Source: an uncultured Kordiimonas sp.
Lineage (GTDB): Bacteria; Pseudomonadota; Alphaproteobacteria; Sphingomonadales; Kordiimonadaceae
DNA: 64,000 nt
Assembly (NCBI GenBank): GCA_947500295.1
Contig: CANMRM010000007.1
Span: 1-64,000 of the forward strand
Direction: 5' to 3'
Shown in pieces: positions 53,031-61,154 of the stretch; position 1 is the first letter of the stretch; every line of letters starts with the position of its first letter. The translations under genes and the position numbers were made by a program. The notes beneath the pieces were generated by a model. That model made no database searches, had not been told where the DNA came from, and worked only from the letters and a program-made list of their open reading frames with translations.

Positions 53031-53375
53031 TCAGACTTTTTTCCCGGTCGCTGCGGAAGAATGACGTCGTCTTTGTTGTTTGCGGCTCCCGGCGCTTTGG
53101 CTCGCAGAGGTTGTTTGAGGAGCAGCCATGTTGCCGCCAACTGAAGCGGGTGCATACACGCCAGCGCGGGGTGCTGTATTGACCGAAGTAGTAACTTGGG
53201 GTCCGTGGGTGTCGCTTTTTCCTTGTGCCGATACGGCTTTGGCCAGTTCTGAAGAAAAGGGGATTCTTGGCGATTGCTTTGCCGTTGCGGCCAGCCTGGC
53301 CAAGGCCAGGTTTTGCTCAGGGCTGTTACCCGGATTGACCTGTACCTGTACGGGCGGGATGCCTCCACCTGGCAT
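53031..53375 (-). CDS. Small Pro/Ser/Gln-rich protein at the end of the flgI operon
   Basis: 114 residues, low complexity, with a basic tail (SRKQQRRRHSSAATGKKV). It starts MPGGGIPPVQVQVNPG. No known domain. It begins one base after the stop of the FlgN-like gene, so it is translated from the same message; its ribosome site would be inside that gene. Likely a disordered cytoplasmic flagellar accessory. Weak hairpins only in the ~270 bases downstream. Confidence 0.6.
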   Translation of the reverse strand: MPGGGIPPVQVQVNPGNSPEQNLALARLAATAKQSPRIPFSSELAKAVSAQGKSDTHGPQVTTSVNTAPRAGVYAPASVGGNMAAPQTTSASQSAGSRKQQRRRHSSAATGKKV

Positions 53376-53376
53376 A

Positions 53377-53859
53377 TTATATTACCTGATTGAGACTCAA
53401 GGACATGGGGCGGGCAGCTTTGGAAATTTGGTAGGCTGCATTCTGACCGTATGCTGTTACGGGGCGCTGCTGTTTGGCTACTTCTTCACCAACACTTTTG
53501 ATAAGCCCCTCGGCAACGGATTTCAATCTGAGCACAACACGTGCATGATCCCGCAGGATTTCCCGAAGCTTGTCGGTGACAAACTTGAGAAACTTGCGCT
53601 CTCCGGAGTCTTTTTCCCCCAGCAAATGCTCATTCATCTGTAACTGATTCATTGTGTTTTTGTATTCTGCCATCAGCTTGCTCTTTTGGCCATGCAGGGC
53701 CTGAGCTTCGCGAGTGCGGCGGAGTTTCAGCAAGTTAGTTTCTTGCGCAATGAGGTCACAAAGAGACGTCGTCAGCTTGACAAGTTTGGCGCCTGGGCCG
53801 GTAAGTTTCTCGGCAAATTGTTTTAGTTCGGGAGGGGGCGTGAATTCCAAAGCTGACAC
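53377..53859 (-). CDS. FlgN/FlbY-like flagellar export chaperone
   Basis: 160 residues, all helical: LVKLTTSLCDLIAQETNLLKLRRTREAQALHGQKSKLMAEY resembles FlgN-type chaperones for hook-filament junction proteins. In Caulobacter the gene order flgI-cheL-flbY is similar, supporting the label. The GTG start has AGGAGG upstream, placed in the end of the rod-binding gene. Confidence 0.72.
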   Translation of the reverse strand: MSALEFTPPPELKQFAEKLTGPGAKLVKLTTSLCDLIAQETNLLKLRRTREAQALHGQKSKLMAEYKNTMNQLQMNEHLLGEKDSGERKFLKFVTDKLREILRDHARVVLRLKSVAEGLIKSVGEEVAKQQRPVTAYGQNAAYQISKAARPMSLSLNQVI

Positions 53860-54192
53860 TTAGGCCTCCTGAAGTTTCAGGATCTCACGATAAACAGAGT
53901 CAGCAATGCCAACTCCACCTTGCTTCGCAAGCTCCTTACTCATCTCTTCAACCATCATGCCGCGGTAGACCTGCTCAGCATGACCCCCACCCATAAAGCC
54001 GTCTGTTGGAACAGTTTCAAACATGGGTGCGAGCATTTGAGAGAGAAATACTGCCTCGAATTGCTCTGCGGCTTCGCGCGCAGCGTTATTGTCCATACCA
54101 GTGAGGCGGCCTTTGCCCATGCCGGACTGAACAGCACGCAACTGCGCATCGATAACCTGGTCCTGTGCAGCGTTGACTGTGACTGTCTGCAT
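53860..54192 (-). CDS. flgJ: Rod-binding protein (FlgJ N-terminal domain; CheL-like)
   Basis: 110 residues. The rod-binding domain REAAEQFEAVFLSQMLAPMFETV...GGGHAEQVYRGMMVEEMSKELAKQGGVGIAD is complete. The peptidoglycan hydrolase half of enterobacterial FlgJ is absent, as is normal in alphaproteobacteria. It assists rod assembly in the periplasm. The ATG overlaps the flgI stop (TGATG). Confidence 0.9.
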   Translation of the reverse strand: MQTVTVNAAQDQVIDAQLRAVQSGMGKGRLTGMDNNAAREAAEQFEAVFLSQMLAPMFETVPTDGFMGGGHAEQVYRGMMVEEMSKELAKQGGVGIADSVYREILKLQEA

Positions 54193-55319
54193 CACATCAC
54201 CTGTATTTCTGCCTGCATGGCACCAGATGCCTTCACTGCCTGAAGGATCGAGATCATGTCTCGCGGGCCGATACCCAAAGCGTTCAAGCCGTCTACAAGA
54301 TCTTGCAAGGTGACTGCCGGTTCCAGCACGGTTAGCCGCTTGTCACTGCCATCGTCGATTTCGATGCCGGTCCGGTTCACCACCTGGGTCTGACCGCCCT
54401 GTGCAAACGCTCCAGGCTGGGATACCTGTGGCTCTTCGGAAATACTGATTGTCAGGTTGCCTTGGGCAATCGCGACTGAGTTTATGCGAACTTCGGCGCC
54501 TATGACGATAATACCAGTGCGCTCGTCTATTATGACACGGGCGCGTTGGTCAGGTGTCACAGACAGCTGTTCGATTTCTGTCAGAATGTCGACCATGGGG
54601 AGGCGGAAGCCGATCGGGCGTTCAATCTGGATAGTTGAGGGATCAAGTGTCCGGGCCATCGCGACTTGCAGATTGGTATTTATGGCCGCTGTTATACGAC
54701 GTGCGGTCGTCAGGTCTGGATTGTGCAACGACAGTTTTACAGCGTCCATATCGGAAAGTTCGAAGGGCAGCTCGCGCTCGACGATGCCACCATTTGCGAT
54801 ACGACCGTTGGTTGGCACCCCCTGCGTGACAGTCGCTGCTTCTCCTTGAGCCGAGAAACCGGCCACGGCCACAGCGCCTTGTGCCACCGCGTAAACTTCG
54901 CCGTCTGCACCAAGGAGGGGCGTGGCTATCAGTGTACCGCCCAGCAACGATTCCGCATCTCCAAGTGAGCTAACAGAAACATCAATCCGTGTGCCCTGGC
55001 GAGAAAAAGAGGGTAAATTGGCGGTGACCATAACCGCCGCTATGTTTTCTGGCCGCATGATGGTTTCTTTTGAATTGACACCCAGACGTTCCAGCATGGC
55101 TGTCAGGCTTTGCTGGGTGTATGGCACGTTCAGGAAAGTATCGCCTGTACCATCCAGTCCGACGACAAGGCCATAGCCTATCAACTGGTTTTCCCGAATA
55201 CCTTCAATTGCGACAATATCTTTAATCCTCGAAGGAACTGCGTCGGCTGATGGTGCCATGACGAAAGCTATGCCCATCAATATGATCGAAAGTTGGAAGA
55301 ATTTTCCCAAGCCGCGCAT
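54192..55319 (-). CDS. flgI: Flagellar P-ring protein FlgI
   Basis: 375 residues with a signal peptide (cut near ADA). SRIKDIVAIEGIRENQLIGYGLVVGLDGTGD is the FlgI start; VVNRTGIEID and the late VTLQDLVDGLNALGIGPRDMISILQAVKASGAMQAE close it. It forms the ring around the rod in the peptidoglycan layer. I start at 55319; the frame opens 31 codons earlier across the promoter. First gene of the flgI-flgJ-flgN-like operon, with a sigma-54 promoter and a CtrA-like box upstream. Diverges from fliX. Confidence 0.96.
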   Translation of the reverse strand: MRGLGKFFQLSIILMGIAFVMAPSADAVPSRIKDIVAIEGIRENQLIGYGLVVGLDGTGDTFLNVPYTQQSLTAMLERLGVNSKETIMRPENIAAVMVTANLPSFSRQGTRIDVSVSSLGDAESLLGGTLIATPLLGADGEVYAVAQGAVAVAGFSAQGEAATVTQGVPTNGRIANGGIVERELPFELSDMDAVKLSLHNPDLTTARRITAAINTNLQVAMARTLDPSTIQIERPIGFRLPMVDILTEIEQLSVTPDQRARVIIDERTGIIVIGAEVRINSVAIAQGNLTISISEEPQVSQPGAFAQGGQTQVVNRTGIEIDDGSDKRLTVLEPAVTLQDLVDGLNALGIGPRDMISILQAVKASGAMQAEIQVM

Positions 55320-55357
55320 TATGAGTTCCTTTTTTGGTCTGCTGTTAAGAACATGCG

Positions 55358-55372
55358 TTAATTGGTGCTTAA
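55358..55372. promoter_or_regulatory. CtrA-like box between flgI and fliX
   Basis: TTAA-TTGGTGC-TTAA fits the CtrA pattern TTAA-N7-TTAA (the final C is A here). It lies just downstream of the flgI sigma-54 elements, over the predicted start site, and 160 bases before fliX. Confidence 0.45.
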
Positions 55373-55375
55373 ATA

Positions 55376-55391
55376 AGCGAAAACTGTGCCA
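55376..55391 (-). promoter_or_regulatory. Sigma-54 promoter of flgI
   Basis: TGGCACAGTTTTCGCT on the minus strand, -24 TGGCAC exact and -12 GC in register; 57 bases before the ATG. Confidence 0.75.
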
Positions 55392-55531
55392 ACAAAAAAC
55401 AGCACTTAACACATTGATATTAAGGAGAAAAACTGAACAGTACCGGAATGCTATTGCATGCTGGCGGAATAATTTGCCGGATCACAGCGGCAAGGCTTGC
55501 TCTCATCATGGCAAGCGCCTAGATTGAGCCT

Positions 55532-55966
55532 ATGAAGATTACCGGACCCGGCCAAATACAATCAAAATCACTGAAAAAGACGTCTAAACAGGAGCCGTCT
55601 GACACAGGGGCATTTGTGCGCAACCTGGGTGGAGCGGGTGGCGCCGATGCACCACAAAATGTTGGCGGCGCCGCACCTTTGGCACCGGTGGATGCTCTAT
55701 TGTCTCTGCAAGAGGTGCCAGACGCGACGGATGGTCGCTCGAAAGGACTGGCCAGAGCCAGCGAAATGCTCGATTTGCTGGAGGAAATACGCAAAGGGAT
55801 TTTGTTGGGAGCAATCAGTGGCCCCAAGCTGCGTGTACTTGCTGACCTCGCCAGAAACCAGCGGCTCAACAATGACGAGTCACTTAAAAGTGACCCGAGG
55901 CTTCAGGAAATTCTTTCGGAAATTGAGCTTCGTTCCGAAGTGGAACTGGCGAAGTTAGGCCTTTAA
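55532..55966 (+). CDS. fliX: Flagellar assembly regulator FliX
   Basis: 144 residues. The N-terminal ~60 residues are Gly/Ala-rich and loose (KITGPGQIQSKS); the conserved C-terminal half RASEMLDLLEEIRKGILLGAISGPKLRVLADLARNQR is the FliX signature. In Caulobacter FliX couples flagellar assembly to the sigma-54 activator FlbD and sits divergent from flgI, as here. The activator itself is outside this window. Confidence 0.92.
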   Translation: MKITGPGQIQSKSLKKTSKQEPSDTGAFVRNLGGAGGADAPQNVGGAAPLAPVDALLSLQEVPDATDGRSKGLARASEMLDLLEEIRKGILLGAISGPKLRVLADLARNQRLNNDESLKSDPRLQEILSEIELRSEVELAKLGL

Positions 55967-56122
55967 TCCCATACACTTAACAACATGCACATCTTCGTGT
56001 GCCAGCAAGTCCTTGGGGCCCTCATAATTCGACTTGTTTCATTCGGCATAAAACACTATAAAGCGCCCAGCCTTTCGGGGGGACCGCGGGGCATCCTATA
56101 GTGCGTTTGTTAGGGAGTTGTT

Positions 56123-56554
56123 ATGTCCGACACCAATTCGGGGGTAAAGTTGCCAAAGGGTTACGTGCCGTCATCTGACGAGGAATTCATGAATGCTAAG
56201 CAGCTTGAGTATTTTCGCCGCAAGCTCATGGACTGGAAAGATGATATCCTTAAAGAGTCCGCTGAAACACTGCACAATCTGCAAGAAGATAATTTGAGGG
56301 AACCGGATATAGCCGACCGGGCTTCGTCGGAAACAGATTGGTCTGTTGAACTGCGTACACGAGATCGGCAGCGGAAACTGGTTTCAAAAATTGATTCAGC
56401 TCTTCGCCGCATTGAAGAAGGCGAATATGGTTATTGTGAAGTAACCGGCGAGCCTATTAGCCTACGGCGCCTGGATGCGCGGCCCATCGCAACGATGACG
56501 ATTGAAGCGCAGGAAGCACATGAACGGGCAGAGAAAGTTCACCGGGACGACTGA
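56123..56554 (+). CDS. dksA: DksA-family RNA polymerase-binding factor, zinc-site-poor
   Basis: 143 residues. A coiled-coil DILKESAETLHNLQEDNLREPDIADRASSETDW carries the conserved DxxDxA tip (DIADRAS). The C-terminal finger reads YGYCEVTGEPISLRRLDARPIATMTIEAQE, so three of the four zinc cysteines are replaced (C-T-T-A). I recall this as common in alphaproteobacterial DksA. The protein binds the secondary channel of RNA polymerase and works with ppGpp. It is transcribed rightward and followed by a terminator. Confidence 0.93.
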   Translation: MSDTNSGVKLPKGYVPSSDEEFMNAKQLEYFRRKLMDWKDDILKESAETLHNLQEDNLREPDIADRASSETDWSVELRTRDRQRKLVSKIDSALRRIEEGEYGYCEVTGEPISLRRLDARPIATMTIEAQEAHERAEKVHRDD

Positions 56555-56580
56555 CAGGTCCGACCGAGTAGAATGAAACA

Positions 56581-56607
56581 AAAGGGGGCATTTGCTCCCT
56601 TTTTTTG
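56581..56607 (+). terminator. Terminator of dksA
   Basis: AAAGGGGGC pairs with GCTCCCTTT (one wobble) around ATTT, then a T tract. Confidence 0.85.
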
Positions 56608-56614
56608 TGGACCC

Positions 56615-56652
56615 CAAAAAAAGAGGCCGGCCCCATGTTTGGGTCGCCGGCC
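56615..56652 (-). terminator. Terminator of the flgF-G-A-H operon
   Basis: On the minus strand GGCCGGC pairs with GCCGGCC around a 14-base loop that itself holds a GACCC/GGGGC pairing, then TCTTTTTTT. About 90 bases after the flgH stop. Confidence 0.85.
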
Positions 56653-56741
56653 ACTGCAAGCATACCGCAAGCAGAATTCAAGTTGGCTTTATTCGATAAT
56701 TCGGTAAGTAGTTTCCTTAAGTACACACCTCCTGGATTTGA

Positions 56742-57545
56742 TTAGAATGGGAAGACGATGTCATACAGCTGGGTCCCATAACGAGGCTGTTGGACATCAG
56801 TAATTTGCCCTTTACCACCATACGAAATTCTCGCTTCGGCGATTTGGGTATGGGCAATCGTGTTGCTTGAGGAAATGTCCTCCGGCCTCACGATACCTGC
56901 GAGCAGTAGCTCGCGTTTTTCGAAATTGACACGAACTTCCTGCCGGCCCTGGATAACCATATTACCGTTAGGCAAGACGTCGGTCACAATGGCAGCAACG
57001 GTCATGTTGATGGCTTCGCTGCGGTTGACGGTGCCTGTACCATTATAGGAAGTTGTGGAATCTGCATCTACGAGAGATCCGGCTGTCACACTAGGCCTTG
57101 GGTCGGGCGTAACGGGCAAGCCTGTTGTCGGGTCTATGGGCACACTGCCATGCAGCAAATTTTGGAGTTTCTGTTCGAATCCCAGAAAATTGGTCAATCC
57201 CGCATTTTCAGCAGTTGTCCTGGCACGGGTAGTCGTATTGCCGATCTGAGCATTGTCTGCGATCGCGATGTTTACAGTAAGAATGTCTCCGACGCGGTTC
57301 GCCCTTTGGTCCTTGAAGAAAGCCCGGGCTCCGGTGCGCCACAATGAATTGGCCTGATGTCTTGCTGGCTCTGTAATAGGCATCGGAAGGCTGATCGAGC
57401 GTTGTGCAAGCGGCGCCTTGATGTCTTTTATCGGAGTCATCTCAGGGGCTTTTCCGATGTTGCTCACCCTGTCAATGCTGCCGCACGCGGCTAGCGCCAG
57501 TAATGCAACACTCGAAGTGAAAGTTGTTAGCCGTTTGATGTGCAT
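56742..57545 (-). CDS. flgH: Flagellar L-ring protein FlgH
   Basis: 267 residues, a lipoprotein (signal LLALAACGS). LWRTGARAFFKDQRANRVGDILTVNIAI is the FlgH signature and GNMVIQGRQEVRVNFEKRELLLAGIVRPEDIS is the conserved C-terminal part. It forms the outer-membrane ring. The ATG at 57545 follows AGGAGA; a TTG six codons earlier is less likely. Last gene of the operon. Confidence 0.95.
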   Translation of the reverse strand: MHIKRLTTFTSSVALLALAACGSIDRVSNIGKAPEMTPIKDIKAPLAQRSISLPMPITEPARHQANSLWRTGARAFFKDQRANRVGDILTVNIAIADNAQIGNTTTRARTTAENAGLTNFLGFEQKLQNLLHGSVPIDPTTGLPVTPDPRPSVTAGSLVDADSTTSYNGTGTVNRSEAINMTVAAIVTDVLPNGNMVIQGRQEVRVNFEKRELLLAGIVRPEDISSSNTIAHTQIAEARISYGGKGQITDVQQPRYGTQLYDIVFPF

Positions 57546-57582
57546 TGCACGTCTCCTGATCAATCGTTCGGTTACACTTTGC

Positions 57583-58557
57583 TTAACGTGAGCCCAGTGC
57601 CAGCGTAGGACCGGAGAGGACTTCGACCTGTCCGGTGCGGATAATTTTGGCGTCTACAGTTTGACGCGATTTTGGATTCAAAATACGGATTGTATCGCCG
57701 ATCCCGCCATTTTCGAGCGCGCGCCCTGCCGCGGTCAAAACCATCGCCCGCGTCCTGACAACCATTGTCACAGCGTCTCCTTTGGTGATGGCAACAGGAG
57801 CGACAATATCGCTTGCTGTTATGGGCTTGTCGGTGCGAGCAGGGCGACGCACTGTCATGCCGATAAGATCCGAGCTGCTCAAAATGGCACGACCATTCAG
57901 GCGGTTGGTGGGAAACTTGATCCAGGCCAGATCGCTTTGCTGAATGGTTTCACCGGGCATGACGTTGCGATTGAATACTGGAATGTCACGTACTTGCTCG
58001 ATGCCGCCTCGCAGGCTGATTTTGTCTGGAACGTCGCCGCCTGAGGGCACTTGAATAGTGACGGAGAAACGATCTTTGCGTTCGGTCAGCGCAAAACCTT
58101 CGATTTCAATATCAAGCAGGCTTACCCCAACGGGCACAATCAGCCCATCGTTCCGGCCATACAGGCGAATTTGACTCTCTTCATTCGCGCCGTGGTCGAT
58201 TGCAAGCCCGAGGAGCAAGTCCGACAGTTCACTCACCGGAATGGTGTCTGAATAGCGTCTGAGGCTCACACGTTTCAGATATTCTGGCCTTTGCCAATCA
58301 ATGTCATATTTGTCTGCGATACGCTGCAGATCTCTTCCGGACACTGTCATGGACTTGCCGGGAGCAGGGGCCTCGAATGCGATTACGTCGGTTTTTTCGC
58401 CAATGTCGTCAAACAGATCACCCAGTGTGACTAACCTGCCGTCAACAGCGATGTTTTCCTTGAGATCTGACGCTGCAGCCGGAGTAACCGTTTCCAGCGA
58501 AAAGAACGCTATCGCTAAGAAAAGCCCTAAACCTGATCGCTTAATCATGCTGATCAT
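57583..58557 (-). CDS. flgA: Flagellar P-ring assembly chaperone FlgA
   Basis: 324 residues with signal peptide (cut after PAAA). The C-terminal SAF domain holds IPVFNRNVMPGETIQQSDLAWIK and GMTVRRPARTDKPITASDIVAP, then GDAVTMVVRTRAMVLTAAGRALENGGIGDTIRILN. It aids FlgI polymerisation. I choose the ATG at 58557 (GGGAG seven bases upstream) over one at 58605 that would overlap flgG; 13 bases separate it from flgG. Longer than enteric FlgA (~219), as usual in alphaproteobacteria. Confidence 0.93.
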   Translation of the reverse strand: MISMIKRSGLGLFLAIAFFSLETVTPAAASDLKENIAVDGRLVTLGDLFDDIGEKTDVIAFEAPAPGKSMTVSGRDLQRIADKYDIDWQRPEYLKRVSLRRYSDTIPVSELSDLLLGLAIDHGANEESQIRLYGRNDGLIVPVGVSLLDIEIEGFALTERKDRFSVTIQVPSGGDVPDKISLRGGIEQVRDIPVFNRNVMPGETIQQSDLAWIKFPTNRLNGRAILSSSDLIGMTVRRPARTDKPITASDIVAPVAITKGDAVTMVVRTRAMVLTAAGRALENGGIGDTIRILNPKSRQTVDAKIIRTGQVEVLSGPTLALGSR

Positions 58558-58570
58558 TGCCTTGCTCCCG

Positions 58571-59356
58571 TTAGCGGAGGTTGTTTGCGGCTTGCAACAT
58601 TTCATCCGCGGTTTGGATTACTTTGGAGTTGAGCTCGTAAGCGCGCTGTGCAGAGATCATTGCTGTGATCTCGGACACCGCGTTGACGTTTGATTGCTCA
58701 AGAAAGCCTTGCATAATAGCGCCATAGCCATTCTGGGACGGCACGCCGAGTACCGGAGCACCAGACGCCTGGCTTTCCAACAGCATGTTGCTGCCGATGG
58801 CCTCTAAACCCACTTCATTGGGAAAAATCACCAGATTGAGCCTACCGGCGTTAGCTGGTGCCGTTGCGCCAGCCTCGAGGAATTCTACGTCACCTTGCTC
58901 ATTGATGCTGACGTCAGTTGCGGTTTGCGGGACAACAATGGCGGGTTGCACCACGTATCCTTCAGGCGTTACAAGCTGACCGGTCTGGTCGATTTGGAAT
59001 GATCCCGCCCGTGTGTAGGCATCCTGGCCATCGGGCAATTGGATCTGGAAGAACCCGCGCCCATTTACTGCCAGGTCAAAGGTATTGCCTGTGTTCTGGA
59101 GACTACCCTGATCTGTAATCCGGTAGATACCTGCGGCCCGCACACCGACACCAACCTGGATGCCGCTTGGAACGACAGTGCCGGTATCGGAGGAGTTGGC
59201 TCCAACACGTTCAATGTTTTGATATAGAAGATCCTGGAATTCAGCGCGCTGACGCTTGAACCCTGTCGTATTCATGTTGGCGATGTTGTTTGAGACAACC
59301 TCGATGTTCAACTGCTGGGCCAACATACCCGTCGCTGCAGTACTAAGAGCTTTCAT
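58571..59356 (-). CDS. flgG: Distal rod protein FlgG
   Basis: 261 residues. The start MKALSTAATGMLAQQLNIEVVSNNIANMNTTGFKRQRAEFQDLLYQ is the FlgG signature, and QGFLEQSNVNAVSEITAMISAQRAYELNSKVIQTADEMLQAANNLR is the closing rod motif. It follows flgF by 37 bases. RBS AGGATGG. Confidence 0.97.
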   Translation of the reverse strand: MKALSTAATGMLAQQLNIEVVSNNIANMNTTGFKRQRAEFQDLLYQNIERVGANSSDTGTVVPSGIQVGVGVRAAGIYRITDQGSLQNTGNTFDLAVNGRGFFQIQLPDGQDAYTRAGSFQIDQTGQLVTPEGYVVQPAIVVPQTATDVSINEQGDVEFLEAGATAPANAGRLNLVIFPNEVGLEAIGSNMLLESQASGAPVLGVPSQNGYGAIMQGFLEQSNVNAVSEITAMISAQRAYELNSKVIQTADEMLQAANNLR

Positions 59357-59393
59357 GATTCCATCCTTTGCGTTTGCAAACTGTCACGTGACC

Positions 59394-60140
59394 TTAGTTC
59401 ACACGTCCAAGCCGCTTCAGAGCGTCTTCCCGCATGTCCTCATATCCAGAAGATTGCCGGCTCGCGTTTTGATACGCGCGCATCACATCAATCATCTCGG
59501 TCATGGACTCGATTGCGTTTACATTTGAGTTTTCATAGGCCTTGGACCGCACCGAGACATCCGTCATGTCCTCGGCGTCATCAGGGGCCTGCGGTGTTTC
59601 GTACAGGGATGACCCGCGTCTCTTCATGTCTTGCTCGTTGCTGAACTTCGCCAGACCCAGCTTGGCTTTTTCACCATTGCTGCTCGAGATTGTGCCGTCA
59701 TCTGCTATCGAAATGTCGACCTCATCCTCGTCAAACTGAATGTCCTGACCACTGTCATCCAGCACACGTTCGCCACTGAGCAAAGTCAGGTAACGTTCTG
59801 AATCAACGGTCATTCGACCATTTCGCGTGTACAGGGTTTCCCCATCACTGCCGGTAACACTTAAATAGGCGCGGCCGTTGATGAAGACATCAAGCGGGTT
59901 ATTGGTTGGAACCATTGTGCCTGTTTCCAGGTTTCGCAAAACACCGTGGTCCATAACGTAGGAGATTTTACCTCCGCTAGTGGCCGCGGCGCCCGGTGCA
60001 TCCACCAAATGCTGCCTGAAAACGACTTTTTCTTTATTAAAGGCTGTTGTCGACATGTTTGCAATATTGTGTGCAACAACATCCATGCGCCTCTTAAGCG
60101 CCGCTTTATGAGCCAACCCGACAAATAGTGCGGTATCCAT
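59394..60140 (-). CDS. flgF: Proximal rod protein FlgF
   Basis: 248 residues. MDTALFVGLAHKAALKRRMDVVAHNIANMSTTAFNKEKVVF is the FlgF start; NVNAIESMTEMIDVMRAYQNASR is the C-terminal rod motif. It begins the flgF-flgG-flgA-flgH operon, the order seen in Caulobacter. The ATG at 60140 is preferred over 60167. Sigma-54 promoter upstream. Confidence 0.96.
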   Translation of the reverse strand: MDTALFVGLAHKAALKRRMDVVAHNIANMSTTAFNKEKVVFRQHLVDAPGAAATSGGKISYVMDHGVLRNLETGTMVPTNNPLDVFINGRAYLSVTGSDGETLYTRNGRMTVDSERYLTLLSGERVLDDSGQDIQFDEDEVDISIADDGTISSSNGEKAKLGLAKFSNEQDMKRRGSSLYETPQAPDDAEDMTDVSVRSKAYENSNVNAIESMTEMIDVMRAYQNASRQSSGYEDMREDALKRLGRVN

Positions 60141-60199
60141 TGTTATTCTCCTGCTTTTGCAGTCCACCCGCTTTCCGCGGGATTTGTTGAACCTACATA

Positions 60200-60215
60200 A
60201 GCAGAAACCGTGCCA
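60200..60215 (-). promoter_or_regulatory. Sigma-54 promoter of the flgF operon
   Basis: TGGCACGGTTTCTGCT on the minus strand, TGGCACG exact, -12 GC in register; 60 bases before the flgF ATG. Confidence 0.87.
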
Positions 60216-60393
60216 CTAAAAATAATATATATAAAACAATGATATAGATATATTTTAGGAATTCTGAATGTCGTGGAAGGTCAGATTATGCCGAGCCAAA
60301 ACTTCCCAGCCCGGCAGGTTTGTCGTCTGCATCAAAAACTGTATCAATTATCGCTACAATTTCTTTTGCGACCTGCTAAAGTTTCACGGCTTG

Positions 60394-60401
60394 TTAACCA
60401 T
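60394..60401 (+). promoter_or_regulatory. Possible CtrA half-site upstream of fliL
   Basis: TTAACCAT, the alphaproteobacterial CtrA half-site, 143 bases before the fliL ATG, in the ~390-base divergent region between flgF and fliL. Short, so it may be chance. Confidence 0.3.
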
Positions 60402-60448
60402 ATCGCCCTAATAATAGTAGAACGGTGGAACGTGGGAAGGCTGATAGC

Positions 60449-60464
60449 TGGCAGGTTGTTGGCG
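60449..60464 (+). promoter_or_regulatory. Possible sigma-54 promoter of the fliL operon
   Basis: TGGCAGGTTGTTGGCG on the plus strand keeps GG and GC at the right spacing but the -12 element is TGGC, not TTGC. About 73 bases before fliL. Confidence 0.4.
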
Positions 60465-60536
60465 CCTCGATCTAAAAGTCGATGAGCACATGCAGTTGGC
60501 CGCAGGTCGCAGAATTCCCATAAAGGACTTGATTAT

Positions 60537-61109
60537 ATGGCAGATGATCTTGAGGAAACTCTGGGTGAAGCGGAACTTGTTGAGGGGCTCGAGAAAAAGC
60601 GATTCAGCGGTAAGACACTTGTTGTAATTGCAGCAGGTGCGGTCGTTGCACTTCTGGTCATTATCGGCGTTACCAGTCTGTTTGGCGGAGAAGATGAAAC
60701 CTCCGGCGAGGATCCTGAAATTGAGCGGTTGGCACAGGAAGCTGCAGACCGCAGAGAACAAGCCGCCCAGTTGGAACAAGACCGGTCGAACGAAGAATTG
60801 CAGCTTTTATTTGTCGAGTTGGATGAACAGCGCTTTAATTTAAACACCGGTGGACAGGGCAGCAGTTTTTTAAGCGCCAAGATTATCCTGGAAGTGGACC
60901 GTGAGAGTTACCGTTCCGACCTTGAGGCGAAAATGCCGAGAATTCTGGACGAATTCAATACCTACATGCGCGAGCTACGCCCCGAAGATCTTGATGGATC
61001 AGCCGGTATATTCAGGCTCAAGGAAGAATTGCTGATGCGTATCAATCAGGCTGTAGCACCCACGCGGGTGAAAGATGTGCTGTTCCAACAGTTTTTGGTT
61101 CAGGGTTAA
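60537..61109 (+). CDS. fliL: Flagellar basal body-associated protein FliL
   Basis: 190 residues: cytoplasmic start, one transmembrane helix (TLVVIAAGAVVALLVIIGVTSLFGG), an acidic linker, then the FliL periplasmic domain (LSAKIILEVDRESYRSDLEAKMPRILDEF...INQAVAPTRVKDVLFQQFLVQ). It surrounds the stator and aids torque or swimming. RBS AAAGGA. It heads fliL-fliM-DUF6468-motE-cheZ. Confidence 0.94.
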   Translation: MADDLEETLGEAELVEGLEKKRFSGKTLVVIAAGAVVALLVIIGVTSLFGGEDETSGEDPEIERLAQEAADRREQAAQLEQDRSNEELQLLFVELDEQRFNLNTGGQGSSFLSAKIILEVDRESYRSDLEAKMPRILDEFNTYMRELRPEDLDGSAGIFRLKEELLMRINQAVAPTRVKDVLFQQFLVQG

Positions 61110-61154
61110 GGAATTTGGCGCTTCAGGCGCAGGCTGTTAAGCGAGGACAAGTCC

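Noticed and set aside
55455-55480. TGGCGGAATAATTTGC before fliX as a sigma-54 promoter
   Set aside because: The GG to GC distance is one base too long, and the -24 element is poor.
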